The position numbers and the translations under genes were made by a program. A stretch of DNA of 37,305 nucleotides from a bacterium (GTDB lineage: Bacteria > Actinomycetota > Acidimicrobiia > Acidimicrobiales > Bin134), in contig JAPOVT010000042.1 in assembly GCA_026708015.1 (NCBI GenBank), positions 1 through 37,305 of the forward strand, given 5' to 3'. This document shows, piece after piece, positions 23,042 to 31,039 of the stretch; position 1 is the stretch's first letter, and the number at the start of each line of letters is the position of its first letter. The notes beneath the pieces were generated by a model. That model ran no database searches and was not told where the DNA came from. It saw only the letters and a list, made by a program, of their open reading frames with translations.

Positions 23042-23536
23042 TTATTCGGCGAAGTCTCCAGCGTCTCGGCGCAGTGTGCGAATGGCGTCGTCCAGCGCTC
23101 CCAGGGTATCGGCCGACAAACCAGCCAGGCCGAACTCAATGTCGGCCAGAGCATCGGCCGCTTTGGCCACCACTCGGCGCCCCTCATCGGTGATCTCGGC
23201 CAAGACGGTGCGGCGGTCCTCGGAGTGGGGCACCCTACGAACCAGCCCGTCTCGCTCCAAACGGTCGATGGCGTTGGTGACGCTGGTGGGGTGGACCATC
23301 AGCCGGTTGCCCATCTTGCCCAAGGGCAGCGAGCCGCGCCGGGAAAAGTGGAGCAGGGCCAGCGCCTCGAACCGGGAGAATGTCAATTCGAGCGGGGCCA
23401 GGGCCTCGTTTATTCGTCCGATTACCAGTTGGTGGGCGCGGGTAATCGAAGTAGCCGCCGACATGGCGTCGACGGCCCGCCACTCGTTGGCCTCCCAGTT
23501 GTGCCGGGCTTCGCCGATGGGGTCGAATGGAAGCAT
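23042..23536 (-). CDS. MarR-family transcriptional regulator
   Basis: A 164-residue winged-helix repressor. ALAPLELTFSRFEALALLHF is the start of the DNA-binding domain, GKMGNRLMVHPTSVTNAIDR is the recognition helix, and RVPHSEDRRTVLAEITDEGR is the wing with the MarR 'DRR' signature. It is the first gene of a leftward operon with the TauD dioxygenase. ATG 23536 lies only two bases from a perfect 10-bp inverted repeat at 23538-23562, so repressor binding would block its own promoter. No ribosome site fits in between, so the mRNA may be leaderless. A phenolic or carboxylic inducer linked to the dioxygenase substrate is plausible (inference). Confidence 0.9.
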   Translation of the reverse strand: MLPFDPIGEARHNWEANEWRAVDAMSAATSITRAHQLVIGRINEALAPLELTFSRFEALALLHFSRRGSLPLGKMGNRLMVHPTSVTNAIDRLERDGLVRRVPHSEDRRTVLAEITDEGRRVVAKAADALADIEFGLAGLSADTLGALDDAIRTLRRDAGDFAE

Positions 23537-23537
23537 C

Positions 23538-23562
23538 CAATCGTCACTCTAGGTGACGATTG
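23538..23562. promoter_or_regulatory. MarR operator: perfect 10-bp inverted repeat
   Basis: CAATCGTCAC (23538-23547) and GTGACGATTG (23553-23562) are perfect inverse complements around a five-base spacer TCTAG. The dyad covers a candidate minus-strand -10 (TAGAGT, 23551-23546) of the marR gene and lies between it and the divergent gene at 23630. Size and symmetry fit a MarR dimer site. Confidence 0.75.
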
Positions 23563-23629
23563 TCTGATCGCACGATCCAGCCTCCCCATGGCTACGCTGA
23601 GGCCGCCCACCGGATCGTGAGGAGTTTGC

Positions 23630-23929
23630 ATGATCGTCGTCGCCGGATCTGTTTCCGTTCCCGCCGAAAACAGTGAGGCCTTCACGGCCGCCGCCGCAGA
23701 TATCTCGGCCGCATCTCGGACTCTGGAAGGCAACATCGACTATTGCATCTCGATGCAAGCGCCCGGAGAGTTCCGATTCCTGGAGATCTGGGAGACCGAG
23801 GAAGCCATGATGGCCCAATTCGCCGCACCCCATTTCGGCGCATTCCAAGTCGCAGTCGGCGAGCTGGGCATGGCTGGTATGGATGGCAAGAAGTACGAGA
23901 TCTCCTCGGTCAGCCCGCTGTTCGGATAG
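23630..23929 (+). CDS. Antibiotic biosynthesis monooxygenase (ABM) domain protein, copy 1
   Basis: A 99-residue single-domain protein with the ferredoxin-like ABM fold. The pattern is an N-terminal strand MIVVAGSVSVPAENSEAF, then EGNIDYCISMQAPGEFRFLE, then EIWETEEAMMAQFAAPHFGA. Members oxidise aromatic or quinone-like substrates without cofactor, or merely bind small molecules. GAGGAG stands just before ATG 23630. It is the first of two tandem copies and is divergent from marR-tauD, with the MarR operator in between, so it may share that control (inference). Confidence 0.8.
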   Translation: MIVVAGSVSVPAENSEAFTAAAADISAASRTLEGNIDYCISMQAPGEFRFLEIWETEEAMMAQFAAPHFGAFQVAVGELGMAGMDGKKYEISSVSPLFG

Positions 23930-24000
23930 CGACCCGATCACAAACCCCTCTGTCCCCATGGCTACGCTGTGACCGCTCATTGTCACTCTGAGGAGATCTC

Positions 24001-24300
24001 ATGATCGTCATCGCCGGCACCGGCTCCCTTCCCCCCGAAAACACCGAGGCGTTCATGGCGGCCGCCAACGAGATGGCCGCCGCGTCTCGGGCTGAGGACG
24101 GCAACATCGAATACTGCTTCTCGGTGGAAGCGCCCGGAAAGGTTCGCTTCTTCGAGATTTGGGAGAGCGAAGAGGCCCTCGGTGCCCATTTCACCGCCCC
24201 CCACATCGCCGCCTTCGGGGCAGCCATCAACGAATTGGGCATCACCGGTATGGACGGCAAGAAGTACGAGGTTGCCTCGGTCAGCCCGCTATTCGGATAG
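24001..24300 (+). CDS. Antibiotic biosynthesis monooxygenase (ABM) domain protein, copy 2
   Basis: A 99-residue paralogue of the preceding gene with the same ends (MIV.AG at the start; GMDGKKYE..SVSPLFG at the end) and the segment NIEYCFSVEAPGKVRFFEIW. Divergence is concentrated in the middle helix, so both copies may still be functional with slightly different pockets. TGAGGAG precedes ATG 24001. A GC-rich hairpin at 24315 follows its stop and may end the transcript. Confidence 0.8.
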   Translation: MIVIAGTGSLPPENTEAFMAAANEMAAASRAEDGNIEYCFSVEAPGKVRFFEIWESEEALGAHFTAPHIAAFGAAINELGITGMDGKKYEVASVSPLFG

Positions 24301-24314
24301 GGCGCTAAGCCACC

Positions 24315-24330
24315 CCCGCCGTTAGGCGGG
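24315..24330 (+). terminator. GC hairpin after the second ABM gene
   Basis: CCCGCC (24315-24320), loop GTTA, and GGCGGG (24325-24330) form a perfect six-base-pair stem. No T tract follows, so it may be a weak or Rho-assisted terminator. Confidence 0.45.
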
Positions 24331-24356
24331 ATTCAGAATCAGGCAGACTGAACACG

Positions 24357-25346
24357 GTGGAGGACTACTTCCAACAGCTTGTGCGCTCCTGGCGCAGCGT
24401 CACCTCCCGAACGGTGCGCGAGGCGGTAGCCGTGTTGCTGCTGTTGATCGTGGTGTTCGGCTCAGGGTTCTCCGCGCTCACGACGTATGCCGAAGTGGTG
24501 ATATTCGACGAAGACCGCTTTGCCGAAGAGCTCGCCGGGATCTTCGACGATGAGGACGTCCACAAGGTGGTGGCGGCATCGTTTATCGCCACCACCGTGG
24601 AGATGGCCGATCTCCCGGTGACCCCCGCCGGCTCGGCTGGCGCCCAGCAGACAATCCAACAAGAGATCCCCCCAGTGGTGGGCGAATTGCTCACCGACCC
24701 GGCCAACGACCGGCTCCTGGAGCGGGCCGTGCGAGCAGCCCACAACGACGTGCTGGCTGTGGAGGGCGGCACGTTGGTGGCCAACCCGCCCGTACGATCT
24801 GTGCGAGTAGATCTGGAGCCGATCTTCAACCAGATGCTGGACCAGATCTCGGCCAACGAGGAGCTGGCCTTTCTGGGCACCGTGCCGCCGCCGTTCGACG
24901 CCGGCGCGGTGACCGTGCTCCAGCGAGCCGAGCCGGGAGACCGGTTTTGGGAGTTCCTCGGCCAGCTTCAAGACCGCCGTTCCTCCACCATCACCCTGAT
25001 CTTGCTGTGCGGCATCGGGGCGCTGCTGATATCGCCGTCCCGTACTCGGGTGGTGTGGAGCATTGGCACTGGCATCGTGGCCATGGCCGGCATCTTGGGG
25101 GTGGGGATCTACGGGTCTAGGGCGCTATTGGCGGTGTTGATCGACAACTCCGACACAGTGAGGGCTGCCCAGTCGATCCACGAGGCCTTGCTGGACGATT
25201 TGAGCGGCCGGCTGATGGACATGGCCCTTATCGGGGTGTTGATGATTGTGGTCGGCGCCACCCTGGGCTGGCTCTGGCGCCGATTCGGCCCCACGCCCCC
25301 CGAGGAGAAGGCCCTGGCCATCCCCGATTCCAACCCGGGTGTGTGA
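24357..25346 (+). CDS. Multi-spanning membrane protein of unknown function
   Basis: A 329-residue protein starting at GTG 24357. A first membrane helix is at about 21-42 (AVAVLLLLIVVFGSGF), followed by a soluble portion of about 165 residues, probably extracytoplasmic (many Asp/Glu and Pro), then three helices at about 210-226, 231-260 and 285-306. The C-terminus is short and cytoplasmic. I do not recognise a family. The layout (one helix, outer domain, three helices) resembles actinobacterial proteins of unknown role. The ribosome site is weak. Confidence 0.65.
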   Translation: MEDYFQQLVRSWRSVTSRTVREAVAVLLLLIVVFGSGFSALTTYAEVVIFDEDRFAEELAGIFDDEDVHKVVAASFIATTVEMADLPVTPAGSAGAQQTIQQEIPPVVGELLTDPANDRLLERAVRAAHNDVLAVEGGTLVANPPVRSVRVDLEPIFNQMLDQISANEELAFLGTVPPPFDAGAVTVLQRAEPGDRFWEFLGQLQDRRSSTITLILLCGIGALLISPSRTRVVWSIGTGIVAMAGILGVGIYGSRALLAVLIDNSDTVRAAQSIHEALLDDLSGRLMDMALIGVLMIVVGATLGWLWRRFGPTPPEEKALAIPDSNPGV

Positions 25347-25352
25347 CCGCTC

Positions 25353-26135
25353 CTACGAGCCGGTGAACTGGGCCTTGCCGGGGCCGTTTTCTAGGAAACT
25401 GGCTACGCCGATGTGGGCGTCGTCGGTGTCGAAGCAGGCAGCAAAGGCCTCTGCCTCCACCTCTAGGGCCTCATCGAGAGGCTGGAAGTAGCCGTCGAGG
25501 ATGGCTTGCTTGGCCAGGGTCGTGGCCGCGGGGCCGGAGGCGTAGCGGGCGGCCAACTTCACCGCTTCGTCGTACACCTCGTCGTCAGGATGGAGGGCGC
25601 TCGCCAAGCCGATGGCCACTGCTTCGGCGGCCCGCACGTTTCGCCCGCTGTAGATCAATTCCTTGGCCTTGGTGATGCCCACTAGGCGGCTCAGCCGCTG
25701 GGTACCGCCCCCTCCGGGGATGAGCCCCAGAAGTATCTCCGGCTGACCCAGAACCGCGCCTTCGCCCACCAGGCGGAACTCGGCCGCCATAGCCAGTTCA
25801 CACCCTCCACCGAGGGCGTAGCCGTTGATGGCGCAAATGGTGATCTGGGGGAGGGACTCCAGCGCCCGGAAAGCGGCGTTGATCCGCTGGCTCAAGTCCC
25901 GGCCCCGGTCTACATCCATTCCCGAGAACTCGGTGATGTCGGCACCGGCGGCAAACACCTTCGGGCCGCCCCAGATCACCACCGCCCGAATGTCGGTGCG
26001 GCCGGCCAACTCGTCGGCGGCCTGTTGCAGCTCGGCCACAACCTGGGCATTCAGGGCGTTGACTTTGGGGCGGTCTAGCCGCAGGATGGCTACCCCTTCG
26101 GCCGCACCGGTCTCAATTCGCACAAACTCACCCAT
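25353..26135 (-). CDS. Enoyl-CoA hydratase (crotonase family)
   Basis: A 260-residue crotonase. It keeps both catalytic-glutamate positions: INGYALGGGCELAMAAEF and GQPEILLGLIPGGGGTQRL. The oxyanion segment FAAGADITEF and the C-terminal helices are standard, so genuine 2-enoyl-CoA hydration in beta-oxidation is probable. GGAG about eight bases upstream supports ATG 26135 rather than ATG 26141. It is divergent from an acyl-CoA ligase, and with the acyl-CoA dehydrogenase beyond it forms a small acyl-CoA-metabolism neighbourhood. Confidence 0.93.
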   Translation of the reverse strand: MGEFVRIETGAAEGVAILRLDRPKVNALNAQVVAELQQAADELAGRTDIRAVVIWGGPKVFAAGADITEFSGMDVDRGRDLSQRINAAFRALESLPQITICAINGYALGGGCELAMAAEFRLVGEGAVLGQPEILLGLIPGGGGTQRLSRLVGITKAKELIYSGRNVRAAEAVAIGLASALHPDDEVYDEAVKLAARYASGPAATTLAKQAILDGYFQPLDEALEVEAEAFAACFDTDDAHIGVASFLENGPGKAQFTGS

Positions 26136-26219
26136 GACCACGCTCCTTGCTGTTCAGACTCGCCAACCGTATTCCTCCGGCAACGCGGGTACTCAGTCAT
26201 CCCGAAATGGCACACTCAG

Positions 26220-27716
26220 GTGGTGTGGGCCGAAACCATCAGGGCATCGGGCAAGCGGTTTTCTCGCCGTGCGGCCTTGGTAGCAGAGGAGGGTTGGCCG
26301 GTCAGCTTTGCTCAATTCGACCGCCTGACCGATGAAGTCGCGGTTGGACTAGCCAAAAGGGGTGTGAGTCACGGAGAAGTGGTCGCCCTGTTGGTGCCCT
26401 CGTCGGTGGACTACATCGTGCTCTACGGGGCGTTGGCCAAGCTGGGAGCCATCACCGCCGGGGTGAGCAGTCGCTTGCCTGCCCCCGAGCGCTCTGTGCT
26501 GGTGAACGAGGTGGGCGGGGCCGACCGTGCCATCGCCACTGCCGCCATGGTGGAAGGCATGGGCATTGGCATCGACGTCATCGAGGTTTCGCTGGCCGAC
26601 GGTCCCGACTCCGTATGCGCCGACCTACGGGTGGAGAACGAGGCCCCGGCACGGCTGCCTTCCGACGGCGACCGGCCGGTGGCGGTGGTGTTCACCTCGG
26701 GTACCACCGGCGTGCCCAAGGGGGCCACGTTCACCGACCAGATTCTGACCGACATAGCGATGGTGGACACCGGGAATGGCTGGGGAGAGGGTGGCCCCAT
26801 CACATCGAACACCCAGATGGCCCACATCGGGGTGATGGGCAAGATCCCCGCCCAGTTCGCGGTGGGCACCACCCTCCATGTGATCGACAAGTGGAGCGCC
26901 ACCGCGGTGCTCGACTCCGTGTCCCGCTACCAGATGCCCGCGGTGGGCGGGGTGGCGCCCCAGATCGCCCTCATGCTTCGCCACCCCGACTTCGACCAAT
27001 ACGACTTCTCATCGGTGAAACTAGTGGTGACCGGAGGTGCGCCTTCGCCCCCCGATGTGATCGAGGAGGCCCGCCAGCGATTCGGGGCCGACTGGACCCA
27101 GCGGTACGCCTGCACCGAGGGCGGCGGCATTGGAACCTTCACCTGGGTCGATGCCCCGATGGAGGAGATGCTCTACACCGTGGGACGGCCCCGGCCCGGC
27201 ATCAAGGTGGAGGTGCGCGACCCCGACAGCGATCTGGCGGTGCCAGAGGGAACAGTCGGAGAGGTGTGCTTTCAGTCCCCCACCGTGATGGCCGGGTACT
27301 GGCGCAATCCGACCGCCACCGCCGAGGCACTGCGAGGGGGCTGGCTCCACACCGGCGACCAGGGCTGGATCGACGACACCGGCTGCCTACGGCTGGTGGG
27401 CCGTCGGGGCGAGGGCTTCCATCGCGGCGGCTATGTGGTGTTCCCGGTGGAGGCCGAGAAGGTGCTGGCCTGGCATCCCAAGGTGGCCGGCGTTTGCGTG
27501 GTGCCCCGGCCCGACGAGTTGCTGGGCACCGTCGGAGTCGCCGTAGTCATCCCCGCCGACCCCGCCGACCCTCCCACCCTGGAAGAACTGCGGTCCTTCG
27601 GCCAAGAGCACATCGCCGACTACAAGCTCCCCGAGCACCTCCGTCTCACCGAAGCATTCCCCCTAACCCCCATGTCCAAGATCGACAGAAGTGCATTGGA
27701 AGCCCAGGAGGCCTAG
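26220..27716 (+). CDS. AMP-forming acyl-CoA ligase/synthetase
   Basis: A 498-residue ANL-superfamily enzyme that activates a carboxylic acid with ATP and CoA through an acyl-adenylate. The A3 motif VVFTSGTTGVPKGATFTDQ, the RYACTEGGGIGTF segment, TGDQGWIDDTG and LVGRRGEGFHRGGYVVFP are present, and the C-terminal catalytic Lys is in TPMSKIDRS. The start is GTG 26220 (or GTG 26223) with a weak ribosome site. The acid chain type is unknown. It is divergent from an enoyl-CoA hydratase and its stop overlaps that of the convergent acyl-CoA dehydrogenase by four bases. Confidence 0.93.
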   Translation: MVWAETIRASGKRFSRRAALVAEEGWPVSFAQFDRLTDEVAVGLAKRGVSHGEVVALLVPSSVDYIVLYGALAKLGAITAGVSSRLPAPERSVLVNEVGGADRAIATAAMVEGMGIGIDVIEVSLADGPDSVCADLRVENEAPARLPSDGDRPVAVVFTSGTTGVPKGATFTDQILTDIAMVDTGNGWGEGGPITSNTQMAHIGVMGKIPAQFAVGTTLHVIDKWSATAVLDSVSRYQMPAVGGVAPQIALMLRHPDFDQYDFSSVKLVVTGGAPSPPDVIEEARQRFGADWTQRYACTEGGGIGTFTWVDAPMEEMLYTVGRPRPGIKVEVRDPDSDLAVPEGTVGEVCFQSPTVMAGYWRNPTATAEALRGGWLHTGDQGWIDDTGCLRLVGRRGEGFHRGGYVVFPVEAEKVLAWHPKVAGVCVVPRPDELLGTVGVAVVIPADPADPPTLEELRSFGQEHIADYKLPEHLRLTEAFPLTPMSKIDRSALEAQEA

Positions 27717-28909
27717 CGCGGCTCTCTCGGCAGTCCCAAAACTCCCTCTCCAACACTATTTTTCATCACCTCATCAGTACCGCCCCCGATACGCATCGCG
27801 CACGCTCCCAGCAGCAGCTGCTTCCATGCGTAGGTCCCCCACTCCCCGGTGTCGGCGCAGATACGGGGGCCAAGCAAACGGGCGATCATCGATGAAGCCC
27901 AGTTCATGTGTCGGGCGGTGGCGTACTTGGTTGCGGCCGGCGCCAGCGGGGGCTGCCGGTTGGCGTTCCATTCCACCAGTCGGTACCCGGTGTAGAGGCG
28001 GGCCAGGTCTTGGCGCACCACCGGGTCATCGGCCAACCCGAAGTGCTGAGCCAGTTGCACGACCTTCTCAGGAGCGGCCAGCCCCACCAGTCCGCTACCC
28101 CCGTAGCCCGCCCCTCTCGAGCCGATCGAGGCCCGTTCCGATTGCAATGAGGTGCGGAACACCGACCAACCGGTGTTGACGTCTCCCACCCGGTAGCGGT
28201 CGCCGATGCGGGCGTCATCGAAGAACACCTCGTTGAACTCCGACCCGCCGGTCATCTGCCGCAAAGGGCGAACGTCAGTACCTGGCGTGCCCATCGGATA
28301 GATGAAGGCGGTGATGCCCTGATGTTTGGGGGCATCAGGGTCGGTGCGGGCCAACAGCAGGCCGATGTCGGAGAAATGGGCCCGAGAGCTCCAAACCTTC
28401 TGGCCGTTGATCAGCCACTCGTCGCCATCGGCGATCGCCCGGGTGGTGAGGGAGGCCAAGTCCGACCCCGCCCCTGGCTCGCTCAGCAGTTGGCAGGCCA
28501 GGATCTCCCCCCGGTGCAGTCGGACCAGATACTGCTCCTTCAGCCAGTCGGAGCCGTGGGCCAAAATGGTGGGGGCCACCACTCCCAAAGAGCTGCCGAA
28601 CATGGTCTGCGATGGCACTCGGTAGCCTGCCTCCAAGTCGAGGTAGACCCGCTCATACACCGGATCGAGGCCTCGTCCGCCGTACTCGGGCGGCCCGGTG
28701 ATCCAGCCGAAGCCCGCCTCCCACATCTTGGCCCGCCACTGTTGGGCAGCCTTGACCGCGGCCTCTTCTACAGCCGGGCTCTTCTCGGCGTAGACGGTGA
28801 TCTCATCGGAGCCGATTCCCCAGGTGAACTCATCCTGCACAACCCGCTCGGCATTGGAGTCCAAGAACGACCGCGCCTCGGCGGCAAACTCGGCAAGGGT
28901 TGGCGTCAC
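27713..28909 (-). CDS. Acyl-CoA dehydrogenase
   Basis: A 398-residue flavin enzyme that introduces an alpha-beta double bond in acyl-CoA. Family segments are CQLLSEPGAGSDLASLTTRA (FAD and substrate contact), INGQKVWSSRAHFSDIGLL, QMTGGSEFNEVFFDDARI and the C-terminal ACAMRIGGGTDEVMKNSVGE. Its length and domain order are normal. It starts at GTG 28909. It most resembles the FadE-like actinobacterial group that often works on branched, aromatic or sterol side chains (inference). Electron-transfer flavoprotein genes are not in the window. Confidence 0.93.
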   Translation of the reverse strand: MTPTLAEFAAEARSFLDSNAERVVQDEFTWGIGSDEITVYAEKSPAVEEAAVKAAQQWRAKMWEAGFGWITGPPEYGGRGLDPVYERVYLDLEAGYRVPSQTMFGSSLGVVAPTILAHGSDWLKEQYLVRLHRGEILACQLLSEPGAGSDLASLTTRAIADGDEWLINGQKVWSSRAHFSDIGLLLARTDPDAPKHQGITAFIYPMGTPGTDVRPLRQMTGGSEFNEVFFDDARIGDRYRVGDVNTGWSVFRTSLQSERASIGSRGAGYGGSGLVGLAAPEKVVQLAQHFGLADDPVVRQDLARLYTGYRLVEWNANRQPPLAPAATKYATARHMNWASSMIARLLGPRICADTGEWGTYAWKQLLLGACAMRIGGGTDEVMKNSVGEGVLGLPREPR

Positions 28910-29035
28910 ACCACGAGTCTGGCCGTTGGCAGTGTCCTAGTTGAATGCCAGGCTCCGGCAGAGATATCCACAATCGACATCCTTGCCCCCCAAAGGAATG
29001 AGATGTAGTTTCAAAACAGGCAATATGAGCGGGTA

Positions 29036-29052
29036 CCGGCTCATCGAGCCGG
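29036..29052 (+). promoter_or_regulatory. Hairpin in the leader of the 29076 gene
   Basis: CCGGCTC (29036-29042) and GAGCCGG (29046-29052) are perfect complements with a three-base loop. The hairpin lies just before a GGGGG ribosome-site candidate and ATG 29076, so it could modulate translation if transcribed. It could also be leftover dyad DNA. Confidence 0.35.
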
Positions 29053-29075
29053 GCAGGAGAGACCGGGGGTTTGAC

Positions 29076-29771
29076 ATGTTGTCGTCATTGAGTGCTTTGC
29101 AGCGCGGAGGCGTGTACATCTTTTTCGGAGGGGTGGTATCCGCTGTCGGCAGGGGAATCAAGCCAGGGATACTGGTTGACAAAGAAGACTGGAACGACGT
29201 AGACGCCTTGGTACAAGCGATGGCCAATAACGAGGTTCTCGCCCATACATCGGCGGTCATGTATGCCTTCGGTCTGATGTTCGTCATCACCGGCCTCAAC
29301 AGCATCAGGCACTTTGTGACCGACCAAGGCCTGGTGGGAGACATGGTTCGCGGCGGGACGCTTTTGGGAATGCTCTCCATCTTCGTCCTTGGCATGCTCG
29401 AGGGGTTTGACCATATGACGGTCAGAGTGCTGAACGACGGCATCGGCGGCGACAGCACGGAGATAGCCGTGGCTATGCAGTCGGCCAAGCTCGGAATCGT
29501 CTTGATCCTCTGGCCAGTGCTCTACGCAGCAATCGGAATTGCCGGCCTAGGCGGCACTCGCCTGTTGCCTGGTGGGATTCACCGAGCCGTACAGGGCATC
29601 GCCTCGCTGGTGATGCTGGCGACCGCAGTGCTGCTCCTCATGGCCGCGTCGCTGGAGTCCAATGACTTCTGGATGGCGATCAGCACCATCACCGCCATTG
29701 TCCTGGCAATCTGGACCCTTACGTTGAGCCATGCGTCCTACAAGGGCATGGTGTCTGCTTCGACTTCGTAA
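29076..29771 (+). CDS. Polytopic membrane protein of unknown function
   Basis: A 231-residue protein from ATG 29076. Membrane helices are at about 11-28, 63-80, 96-114, 142-163, 174-196 and 203-222. There is no clear enzymatic signature and I do not recognise the family. The charged segment KPGILVDKEDWNDVDALVQA between the first two helices is probably one exposed loop. A longer start at ATG 29025 exists, but the shorter one has a purine-rich ribosome site. A stable hairpin follows the stop at 29796-29821. Confidence 0.6.
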   Translation: MLSSLSALQRGGVYIFFGGVVSAVGRGIKPGILVDKEDWNDVDALVQAMANNEVLAHTSAVMYAFGLMFVITGLNSIRHFVTDQGLVGDMVRGGTLLGMLSIFVLGMLEGFDHMTVRVLNDGIGGDSTEIAVAMQSAKLGIVLILWPVLYAAIGIAGLGGTRLLPGGIHRAVQGIASLVMLATAVLLLMAASLESNDFWMAISTITAIVLAIWTLTLSHASYKGMVSASTS

Positions 29772-29795
29772 CCGCTTGATCATCACGACAGTTCT

Positions 29796-29821
29796 GGCTT
29801 CGGCTGACGCAAGCTGAAGCC
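29796..29821 (+). terminator. Hairpin after the membrane protein gene
   Basis: GGCTTCGGCT (29796-29805) pairs with AGCTGAAGCC (29812-29821) over ten base pairs including one G-T pair, loop six bases. It lies 25 bases past the stop codon. No T tract follows. Confidence 0.5.
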
Positions 29822-29850
29822 TCGAGGGCCTGATCGTTTGAACAACCTCG

Positions 29851-29908
29851 ATGGCGCAGTGGCCGGAGGGGGTGGCCGTGTCCACCCACTTGCCGGTCGC
29901 TGCGCCAT
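29851..29908. promoter_or_regulatory. Nine-base inverted repeat upstream of the LLM gene
   Basis: ATGGCGCAG (29851-29859) and CTGCGCCAT (29900-29908) are perfect inverse complements, with partial similarity extending to about 18 bases. They stand 30-90 bases before ATG 29939 and may be operator half-sites or a long leader hairpin. Confidence 0.3.
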
Positions 29909-29938
29909 TTGGGCCTTTGATCGGCTAAGCAAGACGCC

Positions 29939-30877
29939 ATGACTGCGCTGCTCTCGATCCAACTCCGCAATTTCACCGCTGCCGACCCCGGTCCAGGGGG
30001 CTGGCAGCCCGCATTGGATTTGGCCAAAGCCGCCGATGCCGCCGGGGTGGACAAGGTCGTGGTCAGCGATCACGTGGTGTTTGGTGAGAACTTGGAGGCC
30101 TACGGTCGAGCTGAACTGGGCGGCATGGCCGGTGGTCGCCAGCCCACCGGTCCCGACGGGCACTGGCTGGAGCCCACCACCCTCCTCACCGTGGTGGGGG
30201 CCATCACCAGCAACCTCCGGTTGGCCAACAACATCCTTTTGGCCGCGCTGCGCCGCCCGGTGATCCTGGCCAAGCAGCTGGCCACCCTCGACGTGCTCAC
30301 TGGCGGCCGGGTGGATTTGGGCGTCGGTGTGGGTTGGCAGGCCGAAGAGTACGAGGCCGCCGGTTTGGACTTCGCCGAACGGGGCCGCCAGCTCGACCAC
30401 ACCCTGGCAGTGTGCCAGGCCCTGTGGACTTCGTGTCCAGCCGACTTCAGCGATGACCGGCTCGAATTCTCCCGTATCTACATGCAGCCCCAGCCGGTTC
30501 AGCCCGGAGGAGTACCGGTGTGGGTGAGCGGCACGCTCAATGCCCGGTCGATGCGCCGACTGGCCCGATTCGGGGGCGGCTGGATCCCGTGGGGCGATGA
30601 CATGGGCGGCGACATGGCCGCCAACATCGCCCAGATGCGGGAAATGGTGGCTGGCTATGACCGCGACCCATCAGGCATCGGCGTGGTGGGTACCCTGCCT
30701 CTAGTGCGCACCGACGACGGCATCGACCTGGCCGCCACCATGGACGGCGTCCCCCCTCTCGCCGAAGCCGGCGTCACCGACTTCCGAGCTCACCTCGCCA
30801 TCCCCTCCGACCCCGCCACCGCCCACGACTACCTAGCCGAAGTAGTCGCCGCCTTCCGCCCCGCCGTAGGGCGCTAG
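29939..30877 (+). CDS. LLM-class oxidoreductase, probably F420-dependent
   Basis: A 312-residue luciferase-like oxidoreductase, shorter than the enzyme at 8403 and from another subgroup. The N-terminal LAKAADAAGVDKVVVSDHVV and EPTTLLTVVGAITSNLRLAN are typical. RRPVILAKQLATLDVLTGGR and VDLGVGVGWQAEEYEAAGLD form the F420/FMN pocket signature of the actinobacterial family, then VPVWVSGTLNARSMRRLARF follows. The cofactor assignment is from family knowledge; F420 is likely but not proven. The gene is followed by 96 bases and then the left inverted repeat of the Abi cassette. Confidence 0.88.
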   Translation: MTALLSIQLRNFTAADPGPGGWQPALDLAKAADAAGVDKVVVSDHVVFGENLEAYGRAELGGMAGGRQPTGPDGHWLEPTTLLTVVGAITSNLRLANNILLAALRRPVILAKQLATLDVLTGGRVDLGVGVGWQAEEYEAAGLDFAERGRQLDHTLAVCQALWTSCPADFSDDRLEFSRIYMQPQPVQPGGVPVWVSGTLNARSMRRLARFGGGWIPWGDDMGGDMAANIAQMREMVAGYDRDPSGIGVVGTLPLVRTDDGIDLAATMDGVPPLAEAGVTDFRAHLAIPSDPATAHDYLAEVVAAFRPAVGR

Positions 30878-30973
30878 CCGCACCAATACACATTCAGCCC
30901 CGGTAGCCTCCAATTGGCTGCCTGACGGTGCCCATCGCGACCTCCCGGTCGCCCCCACTTCCCCCCACCAAGA

Positions 30974-31024
30974 CGTAACCCCGGCCGTTTGCCGAAGCAG
31001 GGACGGTTCCGGGGTTTAGATAAG
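30974..31024 (+). repeat. Left 51-bp inverted repeat of the Abi cassette
   Basis: It starts CGTAACCCCGGCCGTTTGCC and ends in GGGGTTTAGATAAG. It can itself fold: AACCCCGG (30977-30984) pairs with CCGGGGTT (31009-31016), CCGT with ACGG after a two-base bulge, and TGC with GCA around a CGAA loop. Its inner end is 15 bases from the ATG of the Abi-like gene. Confidence 0.9.
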
Positions 31025-31039
31025 TGAGGGTACCGGGTG

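Larger units (their letters stand above)
23584..24300 (+). repeat. Tandem duplication of a monooxygenase-fold gene with its leader
   Basis: Two copies of a unit of about 370 bp. CCCCATGGCTACGCTG occurs at 23584-23599 and again at 23954-23969, and each copy is followed by a 99-codon gene (23630 and 24001) with a strongly similar protein. The leaders have diverged near the second start, where GTCACTCT (23982-23989) matches part of the MarR operator (23543-23550). Confidence 0.8.

Noticed and set aside
30974..31024. Ordinary Rho-independent terminators
   Set aside because: There is no T tract on either side, and near-identity over 51 bp extends beyond what a terminator needs; still not excluded.
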